The translations under genes were made by a program, and so were the position numbers. This document shows, piece by piece, positions 20,404 through 32,400 of a DNA stretch of 64,000 bases (within the stretch, counting starts at the first letter, position 1; each line of letters starts with the position of its first letter). Under the pieces are notes generated by a model that did not search any database, had not been told where the DNA came from, and worked only from the letters and a program-made list of their open reading frames with translations. The stretch comes from Anisodus tanguticus. Its lineage: Eukaryota; Streptophyta; Magnoliopsida; Solanales; Solanaceae. The DNA lies in NCBI GenBank assembly GCA_034509755.1, contig CM067549.1, positions 34,058,001-34,122,000 on the forward strand, read 5' to 3'.

Positions 20404-23400
20404 CTGCATTAGCATTTAGCATTCAAGTCAAATCAACCAATTCAACAATCTGACCCAAAAAGATTATTCCCAATCTTAATAGCGTGGTGAAGACTTATAA
20501 AGCTAGTAATAGAATTTTATGCTATAATGACTCTCATTAAGCTCTTGAAAAGAGCCTCAAGAACCATTGTACACAGTTCTTTTTCACCTGATATAACCGA
20601 CATTTGACAATAGGAAAGTCATTAAGTAATTATTTACAATGCACATGTCAATAAGACATTATTCCTCTGCCAAAAAAATGAAGGGCACTATAATGATCGT
20701 TCCTACCAATGAAACAATTCAACCATAGGATAACTCCACTTCATACACAGCATCGAAGAACACCATATGTTTGTCAATCATTCAGCTAAATTCTATTTTA
20801 GGTGTTTAAGAATATTGTGACATTGTAGAGTAGGAATCAATTAGGGAGATTATTTTTAGCAACCTTGATTTTCTCTCCTATTCTAGAATAGGACTGTACA
20901 TCTCTATTTAGACACCAAGAAACTTGTGAGAATAATCCAGCTAAGATTTCTCAATATTCTTTCTGGTATTCTTTGGTTCCAGATATGCTATCAGAACTTG
21001 TGCAAGGATTTATCATTGCGCATTTACCAGCGATATCCAAGAAAATTTCATCATTGTACATTATCCCGGCAAATGTGCAATTAATCATTTGATTCCCTTA
21101 GTGTTGTTGCATCAACCAACACCTTCACTAGGATTGGAAGTCTGGTGACCAAATCCTATGCAATAAGTGAAGAGCCCTCCACGCGCCGCCACATGCCAAT
21201 CGAAGCCCAAAATATTCCAACAAGATCTTAGCATGTGTTGCCGAGTGTGCAGTCCTCCAACGACATTACAAAAATATTCGTCTACCAGTGGACTCACTTC
21301 TTCTCTTCAAGTTGACCCATCTACGGTCTCATATGTTTGCAAAATGCTCATAGCTCAAAAGTATGGGATGATGAATCAGTGGATTACACAAGAGGTTGAC
21401 AGTCCCTATGGTATTAGTGTCTGGAAAACTATAAGAAATCAATGGCAGGAGTTCTGGGGCAAGGTGGAGATCTCTGTGGGTGATTGAAGAAAGACTGTTT
21501 TTTTGGGAAGATCAATGGATTGGCCAGAATAGTCTAAAGGCTACTTATCCTGTTATGTACTCAATATGTCTTCAAGGTAATGCTAGTATTAATGAAATGT
21601 GGAACCAGCAAGGGTGGAATCTAAATTTCAGGAGAGCACTTAATGATTGGAAAATTGAGTGTTGCTACAATGATACAAATGCTAGAAACTTTTAGTGGTA
21701 TAACTGAGAGATCAGACAGTCTTAGATGGAAATTGAATAGAAAGGGCCTCTTCTCAGTTAAATCTTTTTATTGGCACCTGAATCAAAAAAGTCAAATTAA
21801 TGTGAACTGGCCATGGAAGGAGGTTTGGAGAGTAAAAATCCCTATGAAGGTTTTTCTTGTTTTGTCCGGCTGGTGATTAGGAAAGCTTGTTTAACACATG
21901 AGAGGCTACAAAGAAGAGGTTTTCAGATTTGTTCAAGATGTCTATTATGTGGGCAGGTTTAATTGGCAATGTATAAGTGTTTAGCTTTTGAATTGGCAAT
22001 GTATAGGAGATTTGGTAGATTTAATTGGCAATGTGTAAGTGTTTAGCTTTTGAATAGGGGGCACTGATTTTTGCTGTAAGTATTATTCCGTAAAGTTTTT
22101 AACTAAACATTTTTTAGGTGTTAAGTTATGGTTAATACAAATGGTTACCTGTGACTCAAAAAAAAAACTTAATGAAGGACTTAATCTTAATCATTCAGAT
22201 CTTAGTCATAATGAGTGTTAAGTTTTTTCAGGTCTAAATCTTAACGATTCAGATCTAAATTATAAGTGCATTTATTTTTAAACTTTTACAACCACTTAAT
22301 GGGTCTATATAGATGTGAATGATTAAAATCTACTACACAACCTTAATATCATTAAGATGTCTATTCAAGGATTTCTACGAAAATGATTGTTCATAGCTAC
22401 TCCATCCACTTTCACCGCTAACTACCATCGTTGTCGACCATTATCAACTACCACCATGCACAACCGCTACCACCATCAATCACCACATTCATCTGTTACC
22501 ACCATTTACCATTACAACCACTAATCACTACCAACAATCACCACCATCAGCCACCACTATATATCACCAATTGTCGTCATATCATTCAGCAACACCATTA
22601 GCTATCACGATCGTCCACAACAACTAGATCGTGACCACTATTAATCACTGTTGTCAACCACCATCATCACTAGCTACTACCCAAAACTATAACCATCACC
22701 CAACACAATCCCCAATTGTGACCACCACCGCTAGCCATCACCACTACCAATTGGCATGTAATTCTTTAAACATACTTTATTGATATAGTATTAATGAACT
22801 TAGTTTTTTTATATTTATTATTTTTAACAAAGACAGGTTTATATGTTAAGATGTTGAGAGAACAAAATGTCTTAATTATTCAATATTCAGATGTGGATTC
22901 AAATTTAGACACTTAAATCTTAATGTATACTTAATATTCACATGTGCATTCAGATTTAGACGTGTTAATTTTAATAAAAACAAATGAGGCCCAACTCCCG
23001 GCACACTCCAACAATCAAAATCTTAGGGATCCACTTAAGGTTTCCAGCGAAGTTTCTCTTTATTAATGTTTTCAAGCACTTGTACCATATTTCCAGTATT
23101 TTGCAAACCAATTCAAGCAACAAGACATTCAACTGTCATTTTAATATTCTAGTGAAATTTTTCAACAATCAAAATGTTCCCGTAAACTTCCATCTCAAAA
23201 GAAATATTCCCATAAAACTTTCCGACATTCAAAATATTCTGGAGATCTCACCAAGTTGGAAATAAGGGTCCGCCCATAAGTGGTCTTGTAAAAGCCCATT
23301 AGGATAAATGCAGTAATTACTATAATGCTAATAATTTCCTATATAAGTACACCTATTGTGTACAACTAAATGACACGAGAGATAGAACTCTCTGACTACG

Positions 23401-26400
23401 CTCTTTTCACTCACAATCATATCTAGAGTTTAGACTGTGGTATAGAGGATTTTCCCAACACATCATGACACCGTCACCTGTCGCGGTTCGTCCAAGTTTT
23501 CAGCTTCACAAAGAACATTTAGTTCTCGTTTTACGATTACGTGTTATCTAATTAGTTTAGAATAATGTGTCATGTATAATCATTCATTGGTATCAAATCA
23601 GTCATTGGCATAGTAACCTTTTTGGTCATAATTGAGCATCACTTTAGCAACTTTGACACGTCTAGGACGTTTATTCTTGCCTTATTCAACTTTGCTCTCT
23701 TGGCGCTTGCCAAGGCTGAGTTGGTGCTCTCTTCTTTCCCCAGTTCCTTTTCTTTGAATAATTCTTGGCTTTAGAGGTTTTGTCATGTGCAACTTGGCTA
23801 TTGGCTTTGCAGCCTCAAGTCGTTCCTCCTCTAATTCAAGATGCCCTCGGACATCTTCCAGGGTTGTGATTCATTCATTGTGGGTCAAATGCATTTTCTT
23901 ATGATTCCATGAACTAGGTAAAGAGCGTAGGATTGCTTGAATCTATTGTTCGTCAGTAACACATGACCAACATCTTTCAACTCCCTGATCATATTTGTCA
24001 TTTGCCTCATATGTATTTTCGTTGAATGTTTTGGTGGTTTCTTACATGAATCAAATTTGATCGTTAAGGATCTTAGTCTTGCAATAGAACATGTACCAAA
24101 CCTATTCTTCAAAGCACTCCAAAGATCCATAGCTTTTTGGTGATCCTTAAACTTCCATAGGATGTCATCATCCAAGGTGCTCAGCAACGTAATGGAAGCG
24201 GTGGAGTCCTTTTTCATCCAAGCATCAAAAGCTACACGGTCACGCCTATGTTCTGTGTTGTCGTCCTTAGGCTCATTCATGACATTGTTAATGGCCTCCA
24301 CATCCTATTCCTCTTCTAGCACATACTAGACTTTCAATAGCAAGAGGCTCTGGAGACTATTAACAATGCCATGAATGAGCTTAAGGATGGCAACACGGTT
24401 CATCATAGGCGTGACCGTGCAGCTTATGATGCTTGGAAGAAAGGACTCCATTGCTCGCATTACATTGTTGAGCACCTTGAATGATGACATCCTAAGGGAG
24501 TTTAAAGATCACCAAAGAGCTATGCATCTTTGGAGTGCTTTGAAGAATAATAGGTTTGGTACATGCTCTACTACAAGGCTAAGATCCTTAACGATCAAAT
24601 TTGATTCATATAGAAACGCCCAGAACATTCAATCCAAACACATCAGAGGCAAATGACAAATATGATCTGGGAGTTGAAAGATGTTGGTCATATGTTGACT
24701 GATGAACAACAAATCCAAGTTGTAATATGCTCTTTACCTAGTTCTTGAAATCATATGAAAATGTATTTGACCCACAATGAACAAATCCCCTACCCTAAAA
24801 GATGTCCGGAGGCATCTTAAGTTAGAGTGGGAACAACTTAAGGCTGGTAAGCCAATAGTTGAATTGTGCATGGCAACCACCTCTAAAGCCAAGAGTGATT
24901 TAAAGAAAAAGAATTGGGGAAAGAATAGAGGGCCAACTCAACCTCAGCAAGCTCAACCTACTAAGAGAGCTAAGACTGAACAAGGTAAGAATAAACGTCC
25001 TAGACGTGTCAAAGTTGCTAAAGTGAAATGTTGCAACTGTGACAAAAAAAGGTCATTGTGTCAAGGATTGCTCTAATACCAATGAAGGATTACACGTAAA
25101 TCTAAACTAATTAGATAGCTCGTAAATCATAAATGAAAACTTACATGTTTTCGTGTAGCAAAAGTAGAAGAGTGGACGAATCGCGACTGATAGTACTGGT
25201 CGAGGGAGGTTATCACGATATATCGGAGCAACCTCCTATACTACAGCCTAAACCTAGTTTGATTGTGTGGAAAGGAGAGCGTAAACTATTTGAGAGTTCT
25301 ATCTCTCGTGTATTTCTATTGTACACGGTATGTGTTTTATAGGAAATTATTAGGGTTACAGTTATTGTTGAAACTAATGTGTTTGCCCTAATGGGCTTTT
25401 ATAACACCCCTTGTGGGTACCCTTGTTTCGTATAGCAACCAAAGTTACTATTACATATTTTTATTTTTTGTCAACAACTTGGTCATATCGACGAACAAAG
25501 AATGCAAAGGCTAGCAAAACAAGGTTTGCTTGCCAACATCTAACATGTGGAATTGTCCACTTGTGAAAATTAAAATTGTCTAGCAAGAAATCTGTAAGAA
25601 AACCTTTCGGTATAAATATCCTTTGCAAGTAGTCCATTCGGACATCTGTGGGGCCATGAATGTTAGGGCTAGGCATCAAACAGTTGACTATCCCAAACAC
25701 TCCACAACAAAATGGTGTTGCGGAGAGAAGAAACAGAATCAGTACCTACAAAATCAGTTGCAACCACTCCGTATGAGTTACAGACGGGAAGATATCTCGA
25801 CCTAAGTGTATTAAGACCAAATGGGACGAAGCCAAGCCTTTATGTTGTTTAAGTAGGTTGGGTGAAAGATCGGCCCATGGGGTCATACTGCCTATACACA
25901 TGATTCCTCTCACAAATATGGCAAATTGGGCCTGAGGGGGAATGAAAAGTTTTTATAAGGTACTCAGAAACCTCAAAGTGTCATATGTTTATAGGTCAGC
26001 AACACAATGAAAGTGTGACTAAGATTGAATCGCAAGATGTTTCATTCTTAAGAGGATGAATTTCCTAAGAAAGGGGAGGTAGATCTATCCTTGTTTGAGA
26101 TATGAGATCAAGAGTACAAGGTCACTTCATTGGAGTGGGGATATTTTAGCAGATGGTGAATTAGTTTCTCATTAGCAACCTCTTTCATCATCAGATGTGA
26201 GTGAAAGTAATCATTCTACACTTAATGAAAGTGACCAAATGGATCTTGCAAATTGTTCTAGGGGAGCGAGAGGGTCACGAATCTTGTTCCAAGTAGGAGC
26301 AAGATAAATGTTCTTGATCCGAGTAGGAGCAAGATAAATGTTCTTGATCCGAGTAGGAGCAAGATAAATGTTCTTGATCCGAGTAGGAGCAATGTTGATC

Positions 26401-29400
26401 TAAAAAGGAACAACGATGAATCACAAACTAAATGTGGTTCTCATAAAAAAACTCGCCGCCGACTATTTGACATTGAAGGTTGTGAACTATTATAATGCTC
26501 CTACAAGATGAAAACAAGCCTAAAAATGTAAAAGAGGCCCCCCCATGCCCTTCAAAGGACAAATTGACAAAAGCAATGGAAGATGAACGGGAGACTCTGA
26601 GAGTCAACAAAGTTTAGGAACTAGTTGACCTCCTGAGGGACGCAAAGCCATGGGGAGAAAATGGCTTCTCAAAGTATACAGAAGAAAGGGGATGGCCGGA
26701 GGAGTACGAATTCAAGGAAATAAAAGAAAAGTATGTAGCAACTGATTGGATAGCGGCTCAATTCCTAGGTATTAAGCTCAAGGTTGATGGCAAAGTTAAG
26801 AGATATAAGGCTCGACTGGTGGCGAAAGGGTATGCACAACATAGAGGAAGACTACGAAGAGACTTTCTCACTTGTATCGTTTACCTTTGTTCGCCTTGTT
26901 CTAGCAATAGCTACAAGCTTGGATCTCGAATTACATTAATCAATGGAGAATTAGATAAAGAAATTTATATGGAACCTAAATGTTCCATTGAAAAAGGCCA
27001 TGAACAAAAGGTTTGTAGACTTTTGAAATCTATTTATGGCCTCAAGCAATCTTCAATGCAGTGGTATATACATTTTCAAAATATTGTCGTATCTAATGGT
27101 TTTACCATGATGGATGAAGACCACTGCATTTATACAAAGAGATCAAGAAACAAGCTTGTGAGATTAACAGTGTATTTAGATGACATACTTATAGTTGGAG
27201 ACGATAAACAGTTCATAACCAAGATAAAGTCATGATTACTTGAGATGAAAGATATGGGTGAAGCTGCATATATTCTTGGAGTCAAGAGATCGACCAAGGA
27301 AACTATTGTATCTCTCCCGAGAGATTTAGATGACACTCCTATCAGTAAAGGCCATGCCTTGGGTGGTCAAATGTATCCTAAGACTCCTAGAGAGACAAAA
27401 AGAATGAGATGAGTTCCTCATAAGAGCGCAGTCGAAAATCTTAACGTACGTTATGGTGTGTACTACCTGATATTTGTCAAGCTGGTGACTTGGTACGTAT
27501 ATATCAAGTCGACCCAGGTTTAGCACATTGACAAACGATAAAGAAAATCATGAGATATCTGAAAGGAACTGTTGATTACGCGCTTCGCTACCAAGTTGAC
27601 AAAGATCTACGATTAGTTGGATACATGATGTTGATCATGGAGGAGATATAGAACAGAGGAAGCCTACCTCAGTGATGGCACCATATCAAGTAGTAAGAAA
27701 CAAACATGTGTATCATATCTACGATGAAAGCCGAATATGTGGCTCTCGCATTAGCAGCACAAGAAGTTGTTTGGTTGAAAAAGTTCTTGAAACACTTGTT
27801 GGATATTGCAAAAAATGTTGAACCAACGTTACTCCACTGTGACTGTGAGGTTACAATACCTCTACCAAGGACCCTAAGTTTTAGGGCAAAACCAAACACA
27901 TACATATCAAGTATAACTATGTGAGAGACATGGTTAGACGCAAGGTAGTGACCGTGAAGTATGTGTCTACAAAAGATATGTTAGCAGATCCATTGATCAA
28001 GCCTTTGTCTAGAGATGTATTTGTGGGACACACTAGATCACAAGGCTTGAGCAAATTTTGAGATACTTCATTTTGTTCATTATTTTCCCATGTTCATAAA
28101 ATTGATGTTCTTTAATTATCAATAAAGTTTACATGCATGCATATTTTAAGTGTTGAATGTTATGTGCATTCTTTATTCTTTATTCAAGGATATGTATAAT
28201 GGAGCTAAGACCCGGGTAATGATAGTGGGAGGAGACTCAAGACACTTTCCTGTCGTGATGGGGTTGCATCAGGGATCAACTCTTAGCCCATTTTTATTTG
28301 CTCTAGTGTTGGTGTATTGACAAGTCACATTCAAGGGAATGTGTCATGGTGCATGTTATTTGCGGATGATATTGTATTGGAGACAAACCTTGGACTCTAA
28401 AGGTTTCAGGTTGATTAGGACTAAGAATGAGTACATTGAGTGCAAGTTCAGTGCGGTGACGAGGTAAGTCACATTCAAGGGAATGTGTCATGGTGCATGT
28501 TATTTGCGGATGATATTGTATTGGAGACAAACCTTAGACTCTAAAGGTTTCAGGTTGATTAGGACTAAGAATGAGTACATGGAGTGCAAGTTCAGTGCGG
28601 TGACGAGGTACGCTGACGTGGAAGTGAGGCTAGACTCACAAGTCGTCCCAAGAAGAGGGAGTTTCAAGTACCTCGAGGCTATAAAACAAGGTAATGGAGA
28701 AATTGATTAGGATGTCACCCATCGTTTTGGCGAATGGTGGTTGAGATGGATGTGTGGGCTAACTAGGAGAGATATGGTCAAAAACGAAGAAATTCGGGAC
28801 AAGGTCGGAGTAGCCTCCGTGGCAAAGAAGATGTGCGAGGCGAGGCTGAGATGGTTTGGACATGTCCAAAGGAGAGACAAACGCTCCGGTGAAAAGGTGT
28901 GAGAGGTTGGCGATGGAGGGCTGGAGGAGAGGTAGAGGTAGGTTGAAGAAGTATTGGAGAGGTGATCAGGCAGGATATGGCGAGTCTTCAGTTTACCGAG
29001 GACATGACCCTAGATAGGAAGGTGTGGAGGCCGAAGATTAGGGTAGAGGATTAGTATTAGGATTAGTATTATTTTTCCTTAGTGTAGAATCAATGTTATT
29101 TCCATCATTCTTATTTTAGTATTCTCAAATTCTTATTGTTAGTGTAGGAGAGACACTACTGCTTTCTTTTCTACTTGAGTCGGCGGCCTATCGCAAACAG
29201 TCTTCATATCCGTCAAAAGGGAGGGGTAAGGTCTGCGTACACTCTACCCTCCCCAGACCCCACCTGATGGGATTATACTGGGTATGTTGTTGTTGTTGAA
29301 TTATGTCGGGTAGGCAAAAAGGTTGGCCTTCTCACACGGGCAACTGCCCCCTTAACTTGGTGATGAATGGAGATAAGACTAGATTTAAGCAAAAAATATC

Positions 29401-32400
29401 AAATGGATAATTTGAGAGCTATATGCTTAAAATCATGAACGTTGCAAAATCAATGACACAAGGTTGTTAAGGTGAAAAATGTTGACCTATTCTACTTGGT
29501 GAGCCAGATGTGAGTTAAAAATGATATTGTCGATAAAGGAACACAAAAATAAATACTTATGGTGTCTAAATATCATTTGTACAACATTCTTTACGAGATA
29601 AAGACATGCTCCATCAGAAAGGAGAAAATATTGTAACACGTGTTCTATACCATGTGTGCTAATGTCGACCAATTGGGTTAACATAAGTCCATTCTCAACT
29701 TATTGTTGTGTGAGCCAGAGCTTTTACGGTGGCTCAAGATTTGTACCCTTAGTCCTGATGGGAAAATTCCGAGTTCTGATGGGAACCCTTAGTGACTTCG
29801 ATCAAATACTTGAGACTTACTGTAATGATAGCTATCTTGGTGTGTTTCTAAAAGACCATGAACTCAAATTTGGTTTGGCGGAGCATATCTAGAAAAGTAG
29901 TTAAGCCCACGTTTTTTGAAAACTGGTAAATTAAGTAGTTAGGCCAATTTTGGATGAGCATGTGTGAGCGGAGATGTTGAAAATAAAGGTCCACCCATAA
30001 GTGGTGTTGTAAAAGCCTATTAGGGTAAATACAATAATTTTAATAATTATTGTAACCCCAGTGTTTTGGAAATTAAGATATGTTTAGAGGTAGAAGAAAA
30101 TCTGGTCTCTTAAAACTTAAACCTAATCATTTCTCTTTATGATGTTCTAAGACCTGCATTCTATCCTCTTAACGCAAAAGACTGTAAAGTCTCTTGTTGG
30201 CAGCCTCATTTATGCAAAAGAAAAAGATGTTTATTGAATCGTCAACCAAATAACACCCTCATCAACCCCTTCGCTTACACCCTCTGGTGTCTTATGTTTT
30301 CCAGTCCCTCTTAGCTACTTTTGCTTGATATAAAACTAGTAAAGTCTTGTGGAAAGCATGGTAAATGAATCTTCTGAGTTACGCTCACAACCCAAGCTGA
30401 AAACTGCTCACAGATAATCTAGAACATGTAGCTTGAAGCCCTAAAAAAAGGAACTGTCATGACAAAGATGTAGGAAGTCGCAGACCTTAGGATTTTGAAG
30501 CGTCCACAGAGTAACCACGCTATCCTTAGAATTTATGCTTCTATTGAAGTCAATATAACAAGAGGAAAATTCTTGAAAAGCTCAAAAAATCTCTAGGGAA
30601 TTGACACAGTATGTGGGGAGAAAGAAAAGGATAAAGGAAGTTATACCTAACAAATAGTTTTTCCCGAAAAGTGCGCTTAAGCTACCCTTTTGTCCATACA
30701 TATTTATTTCAAATATTTGCGATAATATTTTCACGTTAGTGTTTGGTTATCAAATTTGGTCCATTATTTCAACTTCGCTTGAAATAGAAAGTTCGAAATT
30801 TTAAAAACTACGTTAAGGTGTATTTCACGCGAAATAATGATTCACTCACAAAATTTCGATGTTCTTTCCAAGTAACATTCATGTACAAACACAACTTTAA
30901 CTTCCAAATCTTTTTTTTCAACTTAAACTTCTCTTGTTTTCCAACTTCAACGAAATATTGACCAAACTCCTATTTTAGTAAGCCCTCAATCTATTACCAT
31001 CTTCACAGAAAGCTTACTCAACAATTAATTCACCCAAGGCAGCAAGCAGAACAAAACACTTGAATTCTAGTGATAAGATAGTCTACCTCAAGCTCCACTC
31101 GACTCCACAGTCTTCTTCCACCCTCAATGACCCTTACTTACTATCTTCGACCATCGGAAGTGCCTACCTTAAGAAGCTGATCCATCACTTAGGAAGAATA
31201 TCCAACATTATTTACAACAATGGCCAGATAACTCTTGAAGATATAATGCTAAAGGTTAATAAGGAAAAGAAATATTCTAAAAATAATGTAAGCCCAAAGA
31301 GAAACACACATTACAGTCACAGTAAACTAAGTATTCGGATAATGATATGACACTTATGAACCAGTGGATGTATATTTACCTCGTCGCCATCAAAATCTTC
31401 TTCATCAGGCTCCTGTGGCATAATAATGCTTAGATGGTGTTATCAAAGGCAACAACCATGTTTTACGACTAAATTTCAATTAAAGTACACAAGAAGGAAG
31501 TTTGAATGGAACTGACATTGTTAAAATAAGTGAGCGGGTTCGGCCACAAGCCGTCCTTAATTATCTCAGTGACCTGCAAAAGCGGCGAAGGTATAAAGTG
31601 TCAAAATGAAAATCTTCAGCAAAAAATGATACCTCAGTGCACCAAAACTAGCACACCATACCCCCCCCCCCCCCAACAAGACAGAGAAAATAGAAAATTG
31701 GAATTAAAATCACCATGAAGTAATCTGCAGAAGATATAAACATATACCTCATCCTGAACCTCTAGAGCCTCATCCTCATCTTTTTGATTGACTTCACTGA
31801 ACCATGTAAAGAAGCTGCATAGAAGACCCCAAGAGGGAAAGTAACTGAGCAAGGATGACCAGAACTATCACATCGCAATGTTTATCAAGAAAAGACTACA
31901 GAACATAAGGCCAGTTACGTCACCACCGCTACAGTATTTTATAGCTGCATTAATTAGTAACTAATTATCATCATGTTTTCTAGAAGAATCTCAGCTGATT
32001 TTATGATTATGATGACAAAGCTCAGTGTCACTGCTAACCAAAAACAAGCAGAAGTGACACAAAAACATTCCAGCAACCGATATTCTCTACAACAACAGGT
32101 GTAAGTTATTCGAAAGTTTGCACTACAATGGACCAATTATGCACCGTATATGTCATAATATGCATCAACAAACACTGAAGTTATCATCAACAAAGTTTGA
32201 GACGAGTAAGAATACTATCAAACATTAGCCAAACCACGTTTCCAACCATATATCAGAGAATTCAGTTGTGTTAGCATAAAATCAATAAATAGCCAAAGTT
32301 AATTAAAAATGGATCACATAGAAATGCTAGAAGTAAACTCACCTTTCCTCAGCATGAGGTCGCTTGTTCCCATTCTTCTCATGGGCAACTCCATTAGGAA

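Larger units (their letters stand above)
23254..25430. repeat. Large imperfect inverted repeat built from copia LTR and gag
   Basis: The left arm (about 23254-24300) and right arm (about 24350-25430) are reverse complements of each other over about 1.05 kb with moderate divergence. Each arm holds an LTR-like block (left 23254-23588 in plus sense; right 25090-25430 in minus sense; both with AAAGCCCATTAGG and ACGAGAGATAGAACTCTC) joined to a gag block. The gag of the left arm reads on minus, that of the right arm on plus, so the two gag N-termini meet near 24300-24350. Within each arm, gag is antisense to its LTR. Confidence 0.8.

Noticed and set aside
23589..23602. Functional primer-binding site of copia C
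   Set aside because: TGGTATCAAATCAG is only partly matched to Met-tRNA and is followed by antisense gag, so it cannot serve an ordinary element; kept only as a clue to the rearrangement.
30737..30972. Small MITE in NRP1 intron
   Set aside because: Inverted ends match weakly and no target duplication is found; mentioned only as a candidate.
31060..31350. 96-codon plus-strand ORF
   Set aside because: Lies in the NRP1 intron, has no domain similarity and no splice or promoter context; chance frame.
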